From assembly GCA_038030265.1 (NCBI GenBank), contig CM075937.1:43938198-44002197 (forward strand): a stretch of 64,000 nucleotides of DNA. The letters are read 5' to 3'. The position numbers and the translations under genes are program-made. The stretch is from Corythucha ciliata. Lineage: Eukaryota > Arthropoda > Insecta > Hemiptera > Tingidae. The notes beneath the pieces were generated by a model, which ran no database searches, was not told where the DNA came from, and saw only the letters and a list, made by a program, of their open reading frames with translations. Of this stretch, positions 35,910 to 48,360 are shown piece by piece (position 1 is the first letter of the stretch; each line of letters opens with the position of its first letter).

Positions 35910-37286
35910 ATGTGGAGTGCAAAACTGTATAGAAATGTGATTAAGCTATCCAAAAGAACTTTAATGAGCCCGGCTTTTCAATGTTCGGACGCGTGGAACA
36001 AGCGACTCGAAACGCCCCTAATGAAAAAAGTCAAACTGGGCGACCTGTACGTCGAGCTCGAAAATAAATTCGCTAGCGTCGGAAAAATCAGTGCCATCGA
36101 CGTGGACGTTTTCATGAACGCCGTCGACAGTGACGACTATAATGATGAATCCGAGGACCTTCTTGTCAAACTGAGACAGACGACCGAAGCGAGTCGTATG
36201 CTACCGTCGACGTCGCACGCTTTCATACGAAACACCTTGGCCTACGGCAACAGAGACGACCTAGTCAGAGTGTTGGACGATCGTCTTAACTATGGTGTTT
36301 TCCCGGACGATTATTGCTACACGCTTGTCATGGACAGGTTCGTGGATGAGGGTGACTGGAAAAAAGCGGCCATGGTAGCGTCGATTCGTATGCTTCAGGA
36401 GGATTTTTCGAACAAACTACTTAATTGGTTGTCGTTGTACTCGTGTCACCAGTACTGGTTAAATCCCGTGCCGTGGAAACAGGTAGTTGAGGAGGAGAAG
36501 CCCACTGGTGATGACGACGAAGAGATTCGAGTAAGAGTTGGGTACTTGAGAAACCCGTATTTTGACGACCACTTTGACTTGGTCGACCCCGAAAGTTTAA
36601 CCGGTAAAACGTTTCTTTTGATCGGGCGTGAACTTTCAAATGATGTAGGACGAAGCTACGAGTTGCTCGGTGCGTGTTTGTACAAAAAATGGGATATTGT
36701 TGAAAAGTTGCTCTCCAACAAAGAGTCAAAGTATCACCTCGACGCCATAAATTTGGCCTTAAAATGCCTTAAAGATATCGAGGGCATTCCTGATACCATC
36801 GCTAAGAGTTTAGAGTCACTGAAAGACAGCGACGGAGTCAAAAAGGACAACTTATTGGAATTTGTTAAGGCTCAAGCCACAAAAAGCGCTCACCAAGCTG
36901 AACCAGAAATGATTTCTGAACAATGCAAGGTAAAAATTGTTTGTAGGGCCTTCCGGTTTACGAAGTCCTCCGCCCAAAACTAAATGTCAACGTTTTTTCA
37001 GCTCTACCATGAATGGAATGAACGCAGAGTCGATCTCTTGGAAAAAGAATTGAAACAGTTGAATCGACTGGCTCGATTGGAGGAAATAGAAAAGAAGAAG
37101 GCGGATTTGAAGGCGAAAGAGGACGAACTGTTCTTTTTCGATCGGGAAGATGAGATGGATCTTGCCATGGAGAACAAAAAAGTCATATACCCGAAGAAAT
37201 ACACGGGAAAGAAGAAGAAGAAGCGTGAAACGAGTGCGGAGTATGTGCCTCCTGAAATATTGAAAAAGAGGCCCTCTGAAATTTAA
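35910..37286 (+). CDS. MRPS27: Mitochondrial small ribosomal subunit protein mS27, 434 residues, 2 exons
   Basis: Component of the mitochondrial 28S ribosomal subunit, a PPR-like RNA-binding protein. Exons 35910-36929 and 37002-37286, with a 72-base GT-AG intron in phase 0. The N-terminus (MWSAKLYRNVIKLSKRTLM) is basic and lacks acidic residues, as a mitochondrial targeting sequence does. It is followed by CSDAWNKRLETPLM. The most diagnostic stretch is LNYGVFPDDYCYTLVMDRF with the following WKKAAMVAS (about residues 127-157), which matches the family's YGIFPDNFTFNLLMDSF region. The C-terminal exon is a Lys/Glu-rich coiled coil (about 345-400) and ends in a basic tail. Human mS27 has 414 residues. 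The start is the first ATG after the divergent promoter. Confidence 0.9.
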
Positions 37287-37790
37287 TTATAGTTGAATGT
37301 AGAACTTTAAACTACTTATTTATTTTTCACAAAAAATAGCGCGCAAGCGTGCTAACCTAAAGGGGGGACATTTTTTGATGGACTCCTGGAGTCCAAGGCT
37401 TTCCGTGGTCAATTTTTTGGGGGTTAGGGCTTTTTAAAGTCTTAATTTCAGAGAAATTGCAAGTTTCGGAGCATTTTTTTAGTGGCCGCCTTCCCCGGTC
37501 CAGCCGGCCCAGTAGATAGAAAAAGAAAAAAAAAGTTTGATGAAACCCGTAACTTCCCCTCCCCCCCCCCTATCATTATTCGACGCGTTCATTGATGAGA
37601 CGAGCTCGTGGTCTCATGGGAATGCGGACAACTGTCCACTCTTCGGTCTACATATCTAACTACGCCCATGTGAATCCCCGTTAGGGGGCCATGCAAAAGG
37701 TGCACGTGAACCTAACCCGACCCATATAACGTATAAAACCACAAAAACGGACGACAATGACCCTTTAGGCATTTCAGGCGATATATTTAG
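37287..37790. other. 3' flank of MRPS27
   Basis: Contains TGGTCAATTTTTTGGGGGTTAGG-like fragments of the GTGGTT array (37400-37440), a C run (37560-37571) and unique sequence. No AATAAA is evident within 60 bases of the stop; ACTTATTTATTTTTCAC lies near 37313. Confidence 0.35.
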
Positions 37791-38520
37791 CCCGAAATTA
37801 GTCATTTTGTTGCATTTTATCACCCCGAAACCGGAAATATCATTCCGTAAATTGTCGACTTTAGGTAAAAATTGCTTTAAAATGATCAATTTCTGGCTAA
37901 GCAGTCATGAAATTGCAAATTTAGAGAATAATCAGTCAATTTTCACGAAGATGTTTCGAGATTGAAGTTTTAGAGATAATGGCCACGAAATTGTTAGTTT
38001 CGGTGGACAAGGATAGCAGAAACTTCACATTTTTTAATGATAAATAGCTACGATATTGAATATTTCTGTGAATATGTGAGGGGAGGGACTAATAGCCGCG
38101 GAATTGCGAGTTCGAGGGATGAATAGCCACAAAATTGGTATTGACAAGGGAGGGGGGAAGTGTGGGGACAGCATCGAAATACAAGTTTCTTTGGCATACA
38201 TAGCCGTGAAATTGGACGTTGTGGGGGGGGGGGGGTATAAATAGCCACTAGACAGTTCTCGATACGGCAAGATTCAAAGTATACTCAGCCGTAAAACTGT
38301 GAGGTTTTGTCGGGTAGTTTCGAGATCGCAGTTTTTGGGCTAAAATGCCACGAAGTAGTAAGTTTCGGAGGATGAATAGCCGCGAAAGGAATCAACACAC
38401 AGGAAATTTCCTGTTTAGGGGGATAAATCAGGCACAAAATTGCGGTTTTGGGGGATGAATAGCCGCGAAATTGCAAGACGGGGGATAAATGACAGCACAA
38501 GTAAATATTTAGGGCAACGA
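37790..38520. repeat. Degenerate array, unit about 33 bases (GATGAATAGCCGCGAAATTG type)
   Basis: Units read close to GGGGATGAATAGCCGCGAAA then TTGCAAGTTTC. The same type occurs at 51.1-51.75 kb. A run of 13-14 G at about 38222-38235 interrupts it. Confidence 0.7.
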
Positions 38521-38529
38521 CCCATGACC

Positions 38530-38801
38530 TAAATCGTTTGTTTACCCATTTTTCTTGATTTTAGCCGTAAATTAGTGTTTTTCCTCAATTTTAGCCGCTA
38601 ATTATGGATTTTTCTACGTTTAATCAACGAATTAGTATTTCCCAATTATCGCCGCGACTTACAGGTACCTAGCGCTTTTTCTGAACTTTGGCCGCGAATT
38701 AGCGGTTTTGTTGTCATTTTGGCGATGTTTCACCATTTTAGCCGAGAATTAGCGATTTATCTGATTTTTGCAGCCACGAACTTGCCTTCAGAAGTTGAAA
38801 G

Positions 38802-38836
<35 letters not shown>

Positions 38837-39373
38837 TTCTCCACTTTAGTCGTTTAGTCGTGAATACGTGATTTTAGCCGTTAAAGAGCGAATTGCCCCC
38901 ATTTGATCCTTGAATTAGCGTGTTTTGTAATTTTAGACGCAAATTACTGCTTTTTTTACACTTTATCCGCGATTTTAGAGCTTTTTCTCAATTTTAGCCG
39001 TCAAGCAACGTTTTACCTTGCGAATTAGCTATGTATTTTTCTTGATTTTATCCGTGATTTAGCACTTATCCTCACTTCTGTCCGTGAATCGGTTATTCTG
39101 AACTTCTCCATAATTTCAGCCGTGAATTAGCCATTTATCTCCATTTCAGACCCAAATTAGCGTTATTTTCAATTTTGGTTGGATCAAGTGAGCACTTGGC
39201 GGGGAATGAGCCGCTCACGAGAAGTCGCGAATTGTAGCGTTTTCCATTGGCATAAAAATCCGAGGGGCGCCAAAATCCAACATTTAAAATGATAATTTAC
39301 CACTATGGCCGGGCCATTGTGAAAGGCTCAGTGGGCCACTTCTTGGCCCACGGGCCCTGGGTTGGCCACTCCT
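38530..39373. mobile_element. Right part of a further hAT-like array element
   Basis: A GAATTAGCG-type array (38550-39180, with a T run at 38804-38829) leads into a terminal block (39229-39372) that matches 9930-10094 closely: TTTTCCATTGGCATAAAAATCC, TAATTTACCACTATG, GGGCCATTGTGAAAGGCTCA and GGGTTGGCCACTCCTA. The right end is thus the same hAT-like terminus. The left end was not found and may be truncated at about 38525. Confidence 0.6.
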
Positions 39374-40065
39374 AGTTTTGCCCCTCAAGCACTTTAAACA
39401 ACAAACAAACTTTGGGTGCGGCTAGCAGCTTCACGCTCCCCGGCCATGACCTAAAACGTTTGTTTAGCGGCATATCTGCACGTCAAATCATTTGTTTACT
39501 ATTGTTTAGCCATATTTTTCGTTTGTTTAGCATTTTGCAACATTATTTTTTTCAAAAAAATAAACATTGATTGGTATGGCCAACTTTTCAAACCCGACCC
39601 ATGAACAGAATCCGTTTGTCTTCCTCATTTTCAGTCATAATTATCGTTTGTTTACGTTTGTTCAACTAATTTTTGTTCGTTCAGCCCCTAAAGCACTTTA
39701 ACCAACACACGCACTTGGATGCGGCTATAGCTTTACGCTCTCCGACTCATGACCGAAATAGTTTGTCTAGCCAAACATTCCGTTTGTTAATTTCGAAAAA
39801 AAAAATGAACAAACGATTTCGTTAATGAGTTAGCGTGAAACTAGCCGTACCAAAGTTAGTTTATCGTTTAAAGTGGTAGAGGGCCTAAACAAACGACTAG
39901 TTCGACTGGAAAAACGTAAGCAAATGATATTAAGACTAGAAATAGCGCTAAAAAAAACGATTCCGTTTATATTCAAGGAGATTTCAAGGGGGCAAATGAT
40001 CTGCTTTTGGGCTAAATCCTCGTTTTTAGCCATAACAATACGAATTTTGTGGTCGAAGTTTCAGT
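39374..40065. repeat. CGTTTGTTTAGC-type degenerate array
   Basis: Units contain CGTTTGTTTAGC or its complement, with longer blocks (CACTTTAAACAACAAACAAAC, GCTTCACGCTCCCCGG, CATGACCTAAA) repeated at 39381-39465 and 39690-39765. A single copy of the CATGACCTAAATCGTTTG block also precedes the element at 38525, so the element probably sits within this repeat. Confidence 0.55.
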
Positions 40066-40223
40066 TGTTCTTGTGGAATAAGCGATAGGGTAAGGAATTA
40101 GTTCTAGGGGGAGGGGGGGGAGTCATCGCCACCCACATAGAGTCCGTGACTGAATGGGCAATTAATGGGGCGACGGGGAAACAATTAATAATTGTTTGTC
40201 CGTAAAATTATATTTTCCTACCT

Positions 40224-42383
40224 TTAATCAGGACTTGTAAGACTTTTCTCAGGCACATAAGTTGTAACTTTCGTTATATCCACATTTTGGAGTCTCTCAG
40301 AGTCTTGCAAACTTCCAGTGGCATTCATTTTAATGGAGGCGTCAGGTTGATTGTCTGCAACAGAGAGTACCGACATTTTCAGCTTAAAAAGTGATGACCG
40401 ACATTGGGGAGAGAATACCTTTTGAAAGGAACGCGTGAAGAATAAAATGAGCGACGCAGCAAACAGCGGCGAACATCGAGAATATTACAAACAAAGATCG
40501 CCCTCCGAAATATCGATAAACGATACCTCCGACAATATTCCCGATGGTGAATCCTTTTAAAAAACAAAATCATCAATTTTTTAAGATTTAGCGATCATAG
40601 TGGTTGATGCAGGGAAATGGTGTTGTTACCGAGACCGTCGTCCATGCCAGCGACAATGCCCTGCACGGTAGCGCTCGTACCTGGAGGGGCGATTTCACTC
40701 GCGTAGACAACGATCGTGGCGTAGCAAAGGCCGTAAGTGGGGCCTTGCATCACACTCTCGATCGGTAGTACCCACCATGGCGAGGGAATGGCGGCGATTA
40801 AGCCGAGGCGGAGTGCGTACATGGCGAAACACATGGTCAGACAGTTGATGTGTCCCATTTTCGATAGGATGCGCCCTTTTTTTTCAGAAATGTTCATGTT
40901 TTCTCTAGTTTTGACCGAAACTTGAGCAATGAAATAGATTTGGTACCTGAATACCGAAAGAAAATGGCTTCGCCGCACAGTGTCTCTAGAGCGATGGTTA
41001 ACCCTTCCAGGAGTTTAATGTTGGCCTCTTGATTGGTTATTTTCGCTAAATCCTCGAGGTACCTTTACAAACAAAAAACACTTTAAACCAAATCGAAATG
41101 TTTGATACTCGGAAAAAAAATCATGCTTCTTAATTTGTAAACTGCGTGTACCAGAGTAAATAAAAAATGATTATGGAGTCCAAAATGCCGACACATATCG
41201 CAAAGCAAATAAAAATGGCGATCGGACGTTCTTTCAACATTTTCACCGTGTCTTTAAGAATGTTCTCAGACTTCGGCAATGGCGGAATCTTTTCATTATG
41301 CGTAGCCGTTTGTTACTGAATATTGAACTTTTGCGAAACTTGAACAGTCCACGTACCTTAATTTTTGAGCAGCACAATAAATCTAAAACCATGAACGCTG
41401 CGGCAAGAATCAAAGCGTACAAATAATTACTGAGTCCGTCGGCTTGATTTTGGTAGTGATTGACGAAGTACGATCCCAAGAGGGCTGTGAGTCCAAAGCC
41501 AATGGTTCCCCAAACTCTCTGGTTTCCGTATTCTTCTTCGTTGCCCTTTCCTGAGAATGCCCGTTTTTTGTTGTTTTTTTTTGTTTTGTATTTTTTTATG
41601 TAAAAAGCGCCCTAAAAACGTTATCAACCTAACCCAAAACGTTGAAACAGATGGCGTCGCTTAAATTGTTCGACACGTTGAAACCAATTGTTCCAAGGCA
41701 CGTAAGAATCACAAAAATCCAGAAAGACGGTTCAATGTACAAGTTGACCGATTCCACGGGGCATGCTACGGTACAGTTGTCGGATTTCATCGCTGAACAG
41801 GCCATAGGCTCGACGAGACAAGGCTTCGACGCGTCAACCGTAACCGGTTGGGTGTGATTGCCACACGAATACCAGCAAGATATCGGTCGGACAACCTTCA
41901 GACACACACAAAAAAAAACAAATTTCTCACCCTGTCAACCTTATAAAATATTGTTGGTTTAATTACCAAAGATTGACAGTCAGGGATTCCTTCACAACTA
42001 AATTGGCCCACGTTGGTTGCAGAGCTAGGTATGAACGCCATTGCCAAGTACATGGCGCTCGTCGCCGCTAAAATGGCCATGAAAATGATTTTTTTCTTCG
42101 ATTGAAAGTAATCCATCAAAAATCCGAAAACTGGTTTGAAGCCCGCGTAAAGGAATGGAAGAATAGCGTTGATTAATCCCATAACAATTTCGGCGACTCC
42201 AAGTTGTTTACCAAGCACTGGGAGAAACGGTAAAATAGGGCCCATTGCTGTGACAAGAGAGGACAACGAATTGAGTAATTTGAGTGGGAGGGGGGGTGAA
42301 TTTGAAAATTACGTACCACCCATGAAAAAGAAGTAATGGGCCTTAACGGGAAGCCGTTCGTAATTTATTTTGAACTTTGGCAT
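40224..42383 (-). CDS. MFSD6: MFSD6-type major facilitator transporter, 525 residues, 9 exons
   Basis: Polytopic membrane protein of the MFS_1-like/MFSD6 group; substrate unknown. Exons on the minus strand: 42383-42317, 42247-41967, 41895-41634, 41550-41357, 41288-41143, 41062-40947, 40875-40630, 40553-40419 and 40354-40224. All keep phase. The start MPKFKINYERLPVKAHYFFF followed by MGAMGPILPFLPVLGKQLG is the group's typical first helix. GFKPVFGFLMDYF is the loop 2-3 signature. A Cys-rich loop (about 115-170) follows, with WGTIGFGLTALLGSYF and WVLPIESVMQG further on. The tail is polar. Exon 5 uses a weak acceptor (GAAAAG), because the better CAG 24 bases upstream would place a stop in frame. 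A GTGAGT donor at 42770 suggests a 5' untranslated exon ending at 42771. Confidence 0.85.
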
Positions 42384-42770
42384 TGCGTGAGCTTGTTCGG
42401 GGCTAAATGATGTTGCATAAAATAAAATAATCAATTAAAAATAATTAACACTTGAAAAACTTTAATGCAACAACCAAGAAAATAGGTGTGGAGGAAGTAC
42501 GTGCGATCTCTTACAGCTTCACGATACGAATTAGTGAACCGCTCATTATAATGTCACTCCTTTTTCACTTTTGAACGATTTACTGAAACTGAAAGCAGAC
42601 GAAAATTTCAGATAAGATAACAACAATTTCCTCCGAATTGTTTCGAGCACATTCAAATATTATGGGAGGGAGGGGAAGGGAATGGAATATTGTATTAAAA
42701 GAGGAATCAGAGACGAAATTCGCGTTCCAAGACGCGCTATATGTGGCTGTTAAAGGAGTAAATTACTCAC

Positions 42771-42815
42771 AATGATGTCGTCAGATTTCATTTCTTCGTG
42801 AACGCGAGATTTCTT
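42771..42815 (-). other. Possible 5' noncoding exon of the transporter gene
   Basis: On the minus strand, ATCATT is followed by GTGAGTAA at 42770, a strong donor. The exon 1 acceptor would be CATCATTTAG just before 42402. A short ATG frame in this exon does not join in phase with the transporter start, so I treat it as untranslated. The upstream limit is unknown. Confidence 0.35.
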
Positions 42816-42892
42816 GGATTTTCTATTAAAGTACACACACAAAAAAAACACCAATTCGTGTTTGCAAACAAGGAGCGCGCTCAGTGTAAAGA

Positions 42893-43031
42893 CGCTTTTA
42901 CACCAAACGCGCATTTGTTAGCCAACTATATTTTGTTATTATATGTACAAAAATGGTGTTGGTAAAAATTTGTTAGAAAAATAGGTTGCAAACAAAATAG
43001 TTTGTTTGGGTTCGCGTTTGGTGTAAAAGCG
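42893..43031. mobile_element. Foldback MITE with CGCTTTTACACCAAACGCG ends
   Basis: The left end CGCTTTTACACCAAACGCG and the right end CGCGTTTGGTGTAAAAGCG are perfect inverted copies over 19 bases. The pairing continues loosely inward (TTTGTTAGCC against GGTTGCAAAC-like sequence). Length is 139 bases, with no coding potential. A target duplication is not clear from the immediate flanks. Confidence 0.7.
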
Positions 43032-46000
43032 GCTGAAGTGAAAAGCCAAAACCCAAGTTCTGGGGCAGCATTGTCAAGGCTGCTAAAAAAAGGGGGGGGG
43101 GAATTGCGCTGGGAGCACTTGGGAGGGGGGGGTTAAGAGTTTAGGTTATCCTGTAATTGTCCATGGCCAGTGCCTACTCTAAATAGTTGGAATAGTCTCT
43201 GTCCATGGAACAGGAATGACGAAAAATAGTGTGGAAAAAAACGCCAATTCGCGGCTGAAATTGAGAAAAATCACTAAATAGGGGATAAATTAAGAAAAAG
43301 CGCTAATTCGCGGGAAAAGTTCTAAAAAAAAAAATCACTACCTAATTCGCGAAATATGGGAAATTCAAATTAACCGGAAGAACGTAGTGAGTTTGACGAG
43401 CTACGCATAGGGCAAGTGCCCCAGGCAGACGTTCATATTCGTAATCAGCTCCATAAAACCTTTGGAATGAGACGAGTTTCAGGACTATGTTTTTCCTGTT
43501 AAATTCATGTCCCAAATAAAGGACTTTGATTAGCTATAAAATCCTTAGGCCCCAGATACGGCATGTCAGATTCCAAGACTCGTAAATAGGAGCAGGTCAT
43601 AAGCTATCATTTTGAACACCTTTTGTGACTATGTTCTTCCGGTTGAATGGTACTGTCGCCAGCTCTCGAACTATTAGGATTAAGTTGTTACTTCAAGACT
43701 TCAACCCCCTCACCCCTTTGGTACCTAAGTCCTCATTTCAGCCATTCATAATCTTAATGTGATGAAAAAATCCCAAAATAACCTACAGCTTCCTTTAAAA
43801 ATTGAGTTTTCTATGTTGTCCCTCTTTAGGGAACTTTGTGGAATTTTATTGGTTTTTCCCCGAAAAAAAATTCAGCAGAGGCTATCGTTAATGAAATTTC
43901 CAGTTTCAAAACTGCTTTGAACTAGCAACCATGGGGATGGGGATTTACAGTCAGCATACACCCTTTTTTTGGCGGGCTAATTACTTTTCCTAATTACAAC
44001 TGTAAGGCATAATAGTAAAATACAAAACCTTTGGTTCTGATAGTCTGATACATTTTTCCAGACCGAAATACGATATAAAGGCACACAATTTGAAAAACGC
44101 CGAATCATCGGTTTGTGAGTTGTCAATTATCGCGAATTCCGATACTCTCGAATCTTGGAAAGTCGTGACATAAATATAGTAATCCAGAAGATCATGGCGG
44201 TAATTAATTTTTTTGAGATTTTGGCCACTCCAGCCTTAAGATTATTAAACGCAAATGCTCACTTCGTTGATTTATTGTCACGGGCTGGGGGAGTGGGAGT
44301 AACTTATCATATCGAAAAACGATTAATTCACATTTGAACATGTAGTTATATTCACCTGATATAATTGAGGGACCATTCACACAAAAAACGACGAGGTTTA
44401 ACTTGTACACATCCCCCCCGGGGGGGAAAGGCCCTCGTCACCGTGGATTGGAGAAAAAAAAATTGTCCCCTTTCCTCTATAGCTTAGTCGGTTTCACTCC
44501 GTATCCTAACCACACGAGTAACTTGAACAGAACTGTTCAACTGGTTGCTTTACGAGAAGGCGACGTTCCAAGTTTTCAAATGGGGGTGTCACAGAAGCGG
44601 TATATTACGCAACAGAAAATTTAATGGGCAAGGACATACTGCTGTAAAGAAATAGATGCAGCGTATGTGCGAGAGCAGTTGTTACTCGTGAAAATGTGTG
44701 TGTAACCGTGTATTTTTCTGATTAATTCTTAATGAATTTTTCGTTTAAAAAATAACAATTTTCCTCAATAAATGGTGAGTAGCACACTGGGACCACGTCG
44801 TGTCGGCTAAAATCCCCTTTAACAAGAGAGTCTTATAAAATAGAGTAATAAGAGAGTTTTTAGCATAGATACAGATAAAACTCCACATTGGAAACAAATA
44901 ATTTCCTCATTCGTCACATGCCGAAAATAAATGCGGTACCTATATAGCATAGATCAAAGCATTTGTACTGTTAAAAGCTGTAACTTATGACCTAGCGTCT
45001 GAGAGAGTGAAAGGTACGTTCTTTTGCTTATTTGCTTAGAAGTATTTTAAGGGTCACGACGAGCCAAATTCTCGTTTTCATCCGAAAAAAATAACTTTTC
45101 AACCAACAACTAATACGTTTCAAAACAAATTTTTCTTCGGCAAACGGTTTTCAAATGTTTTCGAAGCGCTGGCGTCACACAGCCGTTGCAGGAGGTTGAG
45201 GAGAAAACGTCGGCTGCGGGGGGTCTGTTGTCTGGAGGGGGGACCTTGGGGGACCACAACTGCTGAGGTTCATCGCCCCCTTTAAATTTTCTCCGTACGA
45301 TCGGGGACCGGTTGGGGAGAAGAGGAAAGTAAAAATATCGTTTTGGGATTTATTTTGAATTCCTGAGTCAAATTCACCGAGTCAGCTGGGGCCCTTTCGA
45401 TGCCTGCGCGGATGAAAGGAGGGTTATAAATTGTAAACTCTGGTTTCCTTGAAAAATAATAAATTTGGTGCAGGGATTCCATTATAATTATCAAAATTTG
45501 ACAATGCCGTGTTAGTAAAAGCATAGCGTAGTGAGCCGAGCTTGAGAATTACTTCACAGTTCTCTAATTTTAGTGTAAGTAAATTAGTATGACTCACTTC
45601 CTCATTTATTTCATTTAGGAAAGAGCAAAATTTCAGTTCGACGGAATAGGAGGTGATCAGCCTTTTCATCGCGGTTCGATAATGCTAAGACGGTTAAGGA
45701 GCCTCAACAAATATAGAAATTCCGCCTACAGTTTTTCTCTCCCTCAGGACGAGGCAAAGCGTTTCAAAAATCTTCCTTTTTGTGCCCCCCCAACACACAT
45801 AATACGTTTCTGGCAGACAGTAGCGAACTGCCTCGATGGGGTCTCTGGATATCCCATACCATAGCCCAGTGCCATAGAGAGGGTATTTGTGTCCTGGGGA
45901 TGGTAACTCAGTGGGCCCCTTTCCCCTCCCACAATCGAACACTGATTAGTTTCTTATTTTCACTTGCTTAACACATTTCCTTAGATTCTCTCCGATTTTA

Positions 46001-46100
46001 TTTTTCATCCCGAAAGGGCCCATTACTTTTCCTCTTTCTCCTGAAATCTCGGGCCCCAAGGAAGGCCAGGCCGGCCAGTAACCGGCCCAATACTTCCCCC
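43032..46100. other. Mostly unique sequence, no gene recognised
   Basis: A small GAATTAGCG-type fragment in reverse orientation lies at 43230-43350. The rest is AT-rich single-copy sequence. Frames at 44155-44337, 45424-45669 and 45694-45942 lack domains and splice context. GC rises from about 45190 to 45290 and from 46000 to 46110 without an identifiable exon. Confidence 0.35.
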
Positions 46101-46109
46101 GCTCTATAG

Positions 46110-46310
46110 TTCTCGACAGACCTGCATCCAGCCACAGTAAAACCTCAAACCACAGCCACCAGGAAGATCCAAACCACAGTAGAGATCCAACCACAAAGAT
46201 GGCCCCAAAAAACCCAACCACAGCCAGGATCTAACAACAACAACAAAGATCGATCCATAGCAAAGCTCTAACCACTGTTATATAGAACCTGCAACTTCTC
46301 AACTACAGCA
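46110..46310 (-). repeat. Diverged AACCACAG array
   Basis: Phrases such as ATCCAACCACAAAGATG and CCAAACCACAGTAGA repeat at about 16-20 bases. They are related to the reverse complement of the GTGGTTAGAG array but more diverged. Similar fragments lie at 48405-48500. Confidence 0.5.
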
Positions 46311-46399
46311 AAGCAGTGGCGCCGAAATGATTTCAATGAGGTGTAGCAGAATTCTGGAACAAGGACCCACCTCTCGGGAAGTTCATGTGGGTGGGAAAT

Positions 46400-47560
46400 T
46401 GCCAAATAGACATTTCCGGACATCATTGAAAATGGCTAAATTGAAAAATTCATAGGTACCCTAAACCCCCCCCCCAACGCGCAACAATTTCAATCTTCCA
46501 TGTTTCCGTCTAAAAATGGCCGAACTGGTCATTCGCGCCCTTTGCAAAGCATCAGGGAAGATTCGCTCCTTGAAAGTGGCTAAACTGACTGATCTGCGCC
46601 CCAAAAAATTACCATATGTAGGTTTCCATGGACTGCTAGTGCTTCGTTCTACTAAAAATGGCTAAAAACAGCTAAATTGTCTATTTGCGCCCCTTGATAT
46701 TAAAACTGACGATTCGCTTTTTAAAAATCGCTACTGACAATTACTGCTGTGAAAATAGCCAAACTGGCAATTCAAGCTAAAAAAATTACAAATTCGTGTC
46801 CTTAAATGGCAATACTGTCCATTTGTACCCAAAAAAGTAGGATAATCTGGCGATTCGTGCCTTATAAACGGCTAAAAACTAACCGTTCGCCCCCCTGAAA
46901 TTGACTTTACTGATGATTCGTCCTCTGGAAAGAGTCAAACAGACTATTCACGCCCTAAAATGTCTCAAATGACAATTCGTGCCTCGGAAATGCTTAAAAT
47001 GATGACTGACACCTTGAAAATGGCTTAAAAATTGACAATACAGGTAAAACTGAAAACAGTCTGCGCCTTACTGGTTACTAGCACCCAAAAAATAGCTGTA
47101 CGTGCCTTAAAAATGACGATTTGTGCCTTGAAAATTGCCAAAACTGTGCATTCACGCTCTAAAAATGGCCAAATAGGTCCATTCCGCGCCATTGAAAATG
47201 GCTAAACTGACGATTCGTGCCCTAAAATTACCAAGCCCTTAAAAATTGCAATCTTCAAAGTTGCGCTCTAAATATTGTCAAACTGGTCATTCTTTGGAAA
47301 GCGTCAATTCGTCCCTTCAAAGTGGTAGAACAGACTGATCAAGCTCGGCTGGTGGTCGAATTGCTGCCCCCCTCCCACCCAAATGGCTAAACTTACAAAT
47401 TTGTGCCTTGAAAAACGACCATTCACGTTCCAAAAATGGCCAAATTGATTATTCCTGCCTTAAAAAATGCCTGAACTGACGACCCTTGCCCTAACGATCA
47501 CCAAAATGACTATTAACGCACTTAAAATTGTAAACTCAGTCACTGACGAGAATTCAGATT
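46400..47560. repeat. Degenerate array, unit about 31 bases (AAACTGACNATTCG type)
   Basis: Same unit type as 10.2-11.9 kb, for example AAAAATGGCTAAACTGACGA followed by TTCGTGCCCTA. Unit boundaries drift and several units are truncated. Confidence 0.7.
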
Positions 47561-47569
47561 TCAGACTGG

Positions 47570-48360
47570 ATTTTCTTAACCCCTCTCTCGGCAACTGTTA
47601 ATTTCCTCCTTGAAACTGCCAATTTCGTCCTTAAAACAGTCAATTTCGTCTTGAAAAGCTCTCAGTTTCGCCCCAGAAACTGACAGTTTCGACTTGGAAT
47701 ATGTCAATTTCCTCCTACATAACAAAAGATCATCAAGCTTGATTTCGAGATTCAGTAACAGACAATTCGGGCTCACAACATGGAGTTTTTGAGCCACTTC
47801 AATAGAAACAGTCGAGTACTAAAAACTCGCATAACAATTCCGTCCTGTAAACTGTCAACTTTCGCCCGAGAAACTGTCAACTTTGTCCTAGGAACTGTAA
47901 ATTTCTAACCTAACGCTGTCAATTTTGTCCTATAAACTGTTCATTTCGTCCATGAAACTGTCATTTTCGTCCTATGAAGGTCAATTTCGTCGTCAAAACT
48001 ATCGATATCATTCTAAAACTGCCAATTTACAAACTTGAAATTGACAAACTGTCAATTTCGTCCTCGAATATGCCCATTCCGTCCTCGAATCTGCCAATTC
48101 CGTCCTAGAAACTGTCGAACGAATTTGGAAACTGCCGGTTTCTACGCCCCTTCACCGGAAACCGTCTACTAGAAACTAACAATATCGTTACTCATATCAG
48201 GCAATTTCGGCCTGGAATTTATTAATGGATATTTGTGTTGCAAACTGTCACTTTCGTTCTGGTAACTATTTCGTCCTTGAAACATTGCAAATTTCGCCCT
48301 AGGCACTGTCAATTTTGACGGTAAAAACTGTCAATTACGCCCTATAAATGTCTTCCTGCC
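47570..48360. repeat. Degenerate array, unit about 22 bases (AAACTGTCAATTTCGTCC type)
   Basis: Units read AAACTGTCAATTTCGTCCTA with variants. The array directly follows the 31-base type and shares its AAACTG start, which suggests that one unit type was derived from the other. Confidence 0.75.

Noticed and set aside
36421..36729. 102-codon minus-strand frame inside MRPS27
   Set aside because: Antisense shadow of a well-supported coding exon; no homology recognised.
40876..40903. Earlier acceptor for transporter exon 7 at ACTAGAG
   Set aside because: It is in frame but gives a 44-base intron and adds residues absent from the family. The acceptor at 40876 gives the expected YSGRILSKMGHIN-type join.
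41902..41933. A strong donor (GTGAGA) at 41932 for transporter exon 2
   Set aside because: It would leave an intron of about 35 bases, shorter than any other here. The GTAATT donor at 41966 gives a normal intron and keeps phase.
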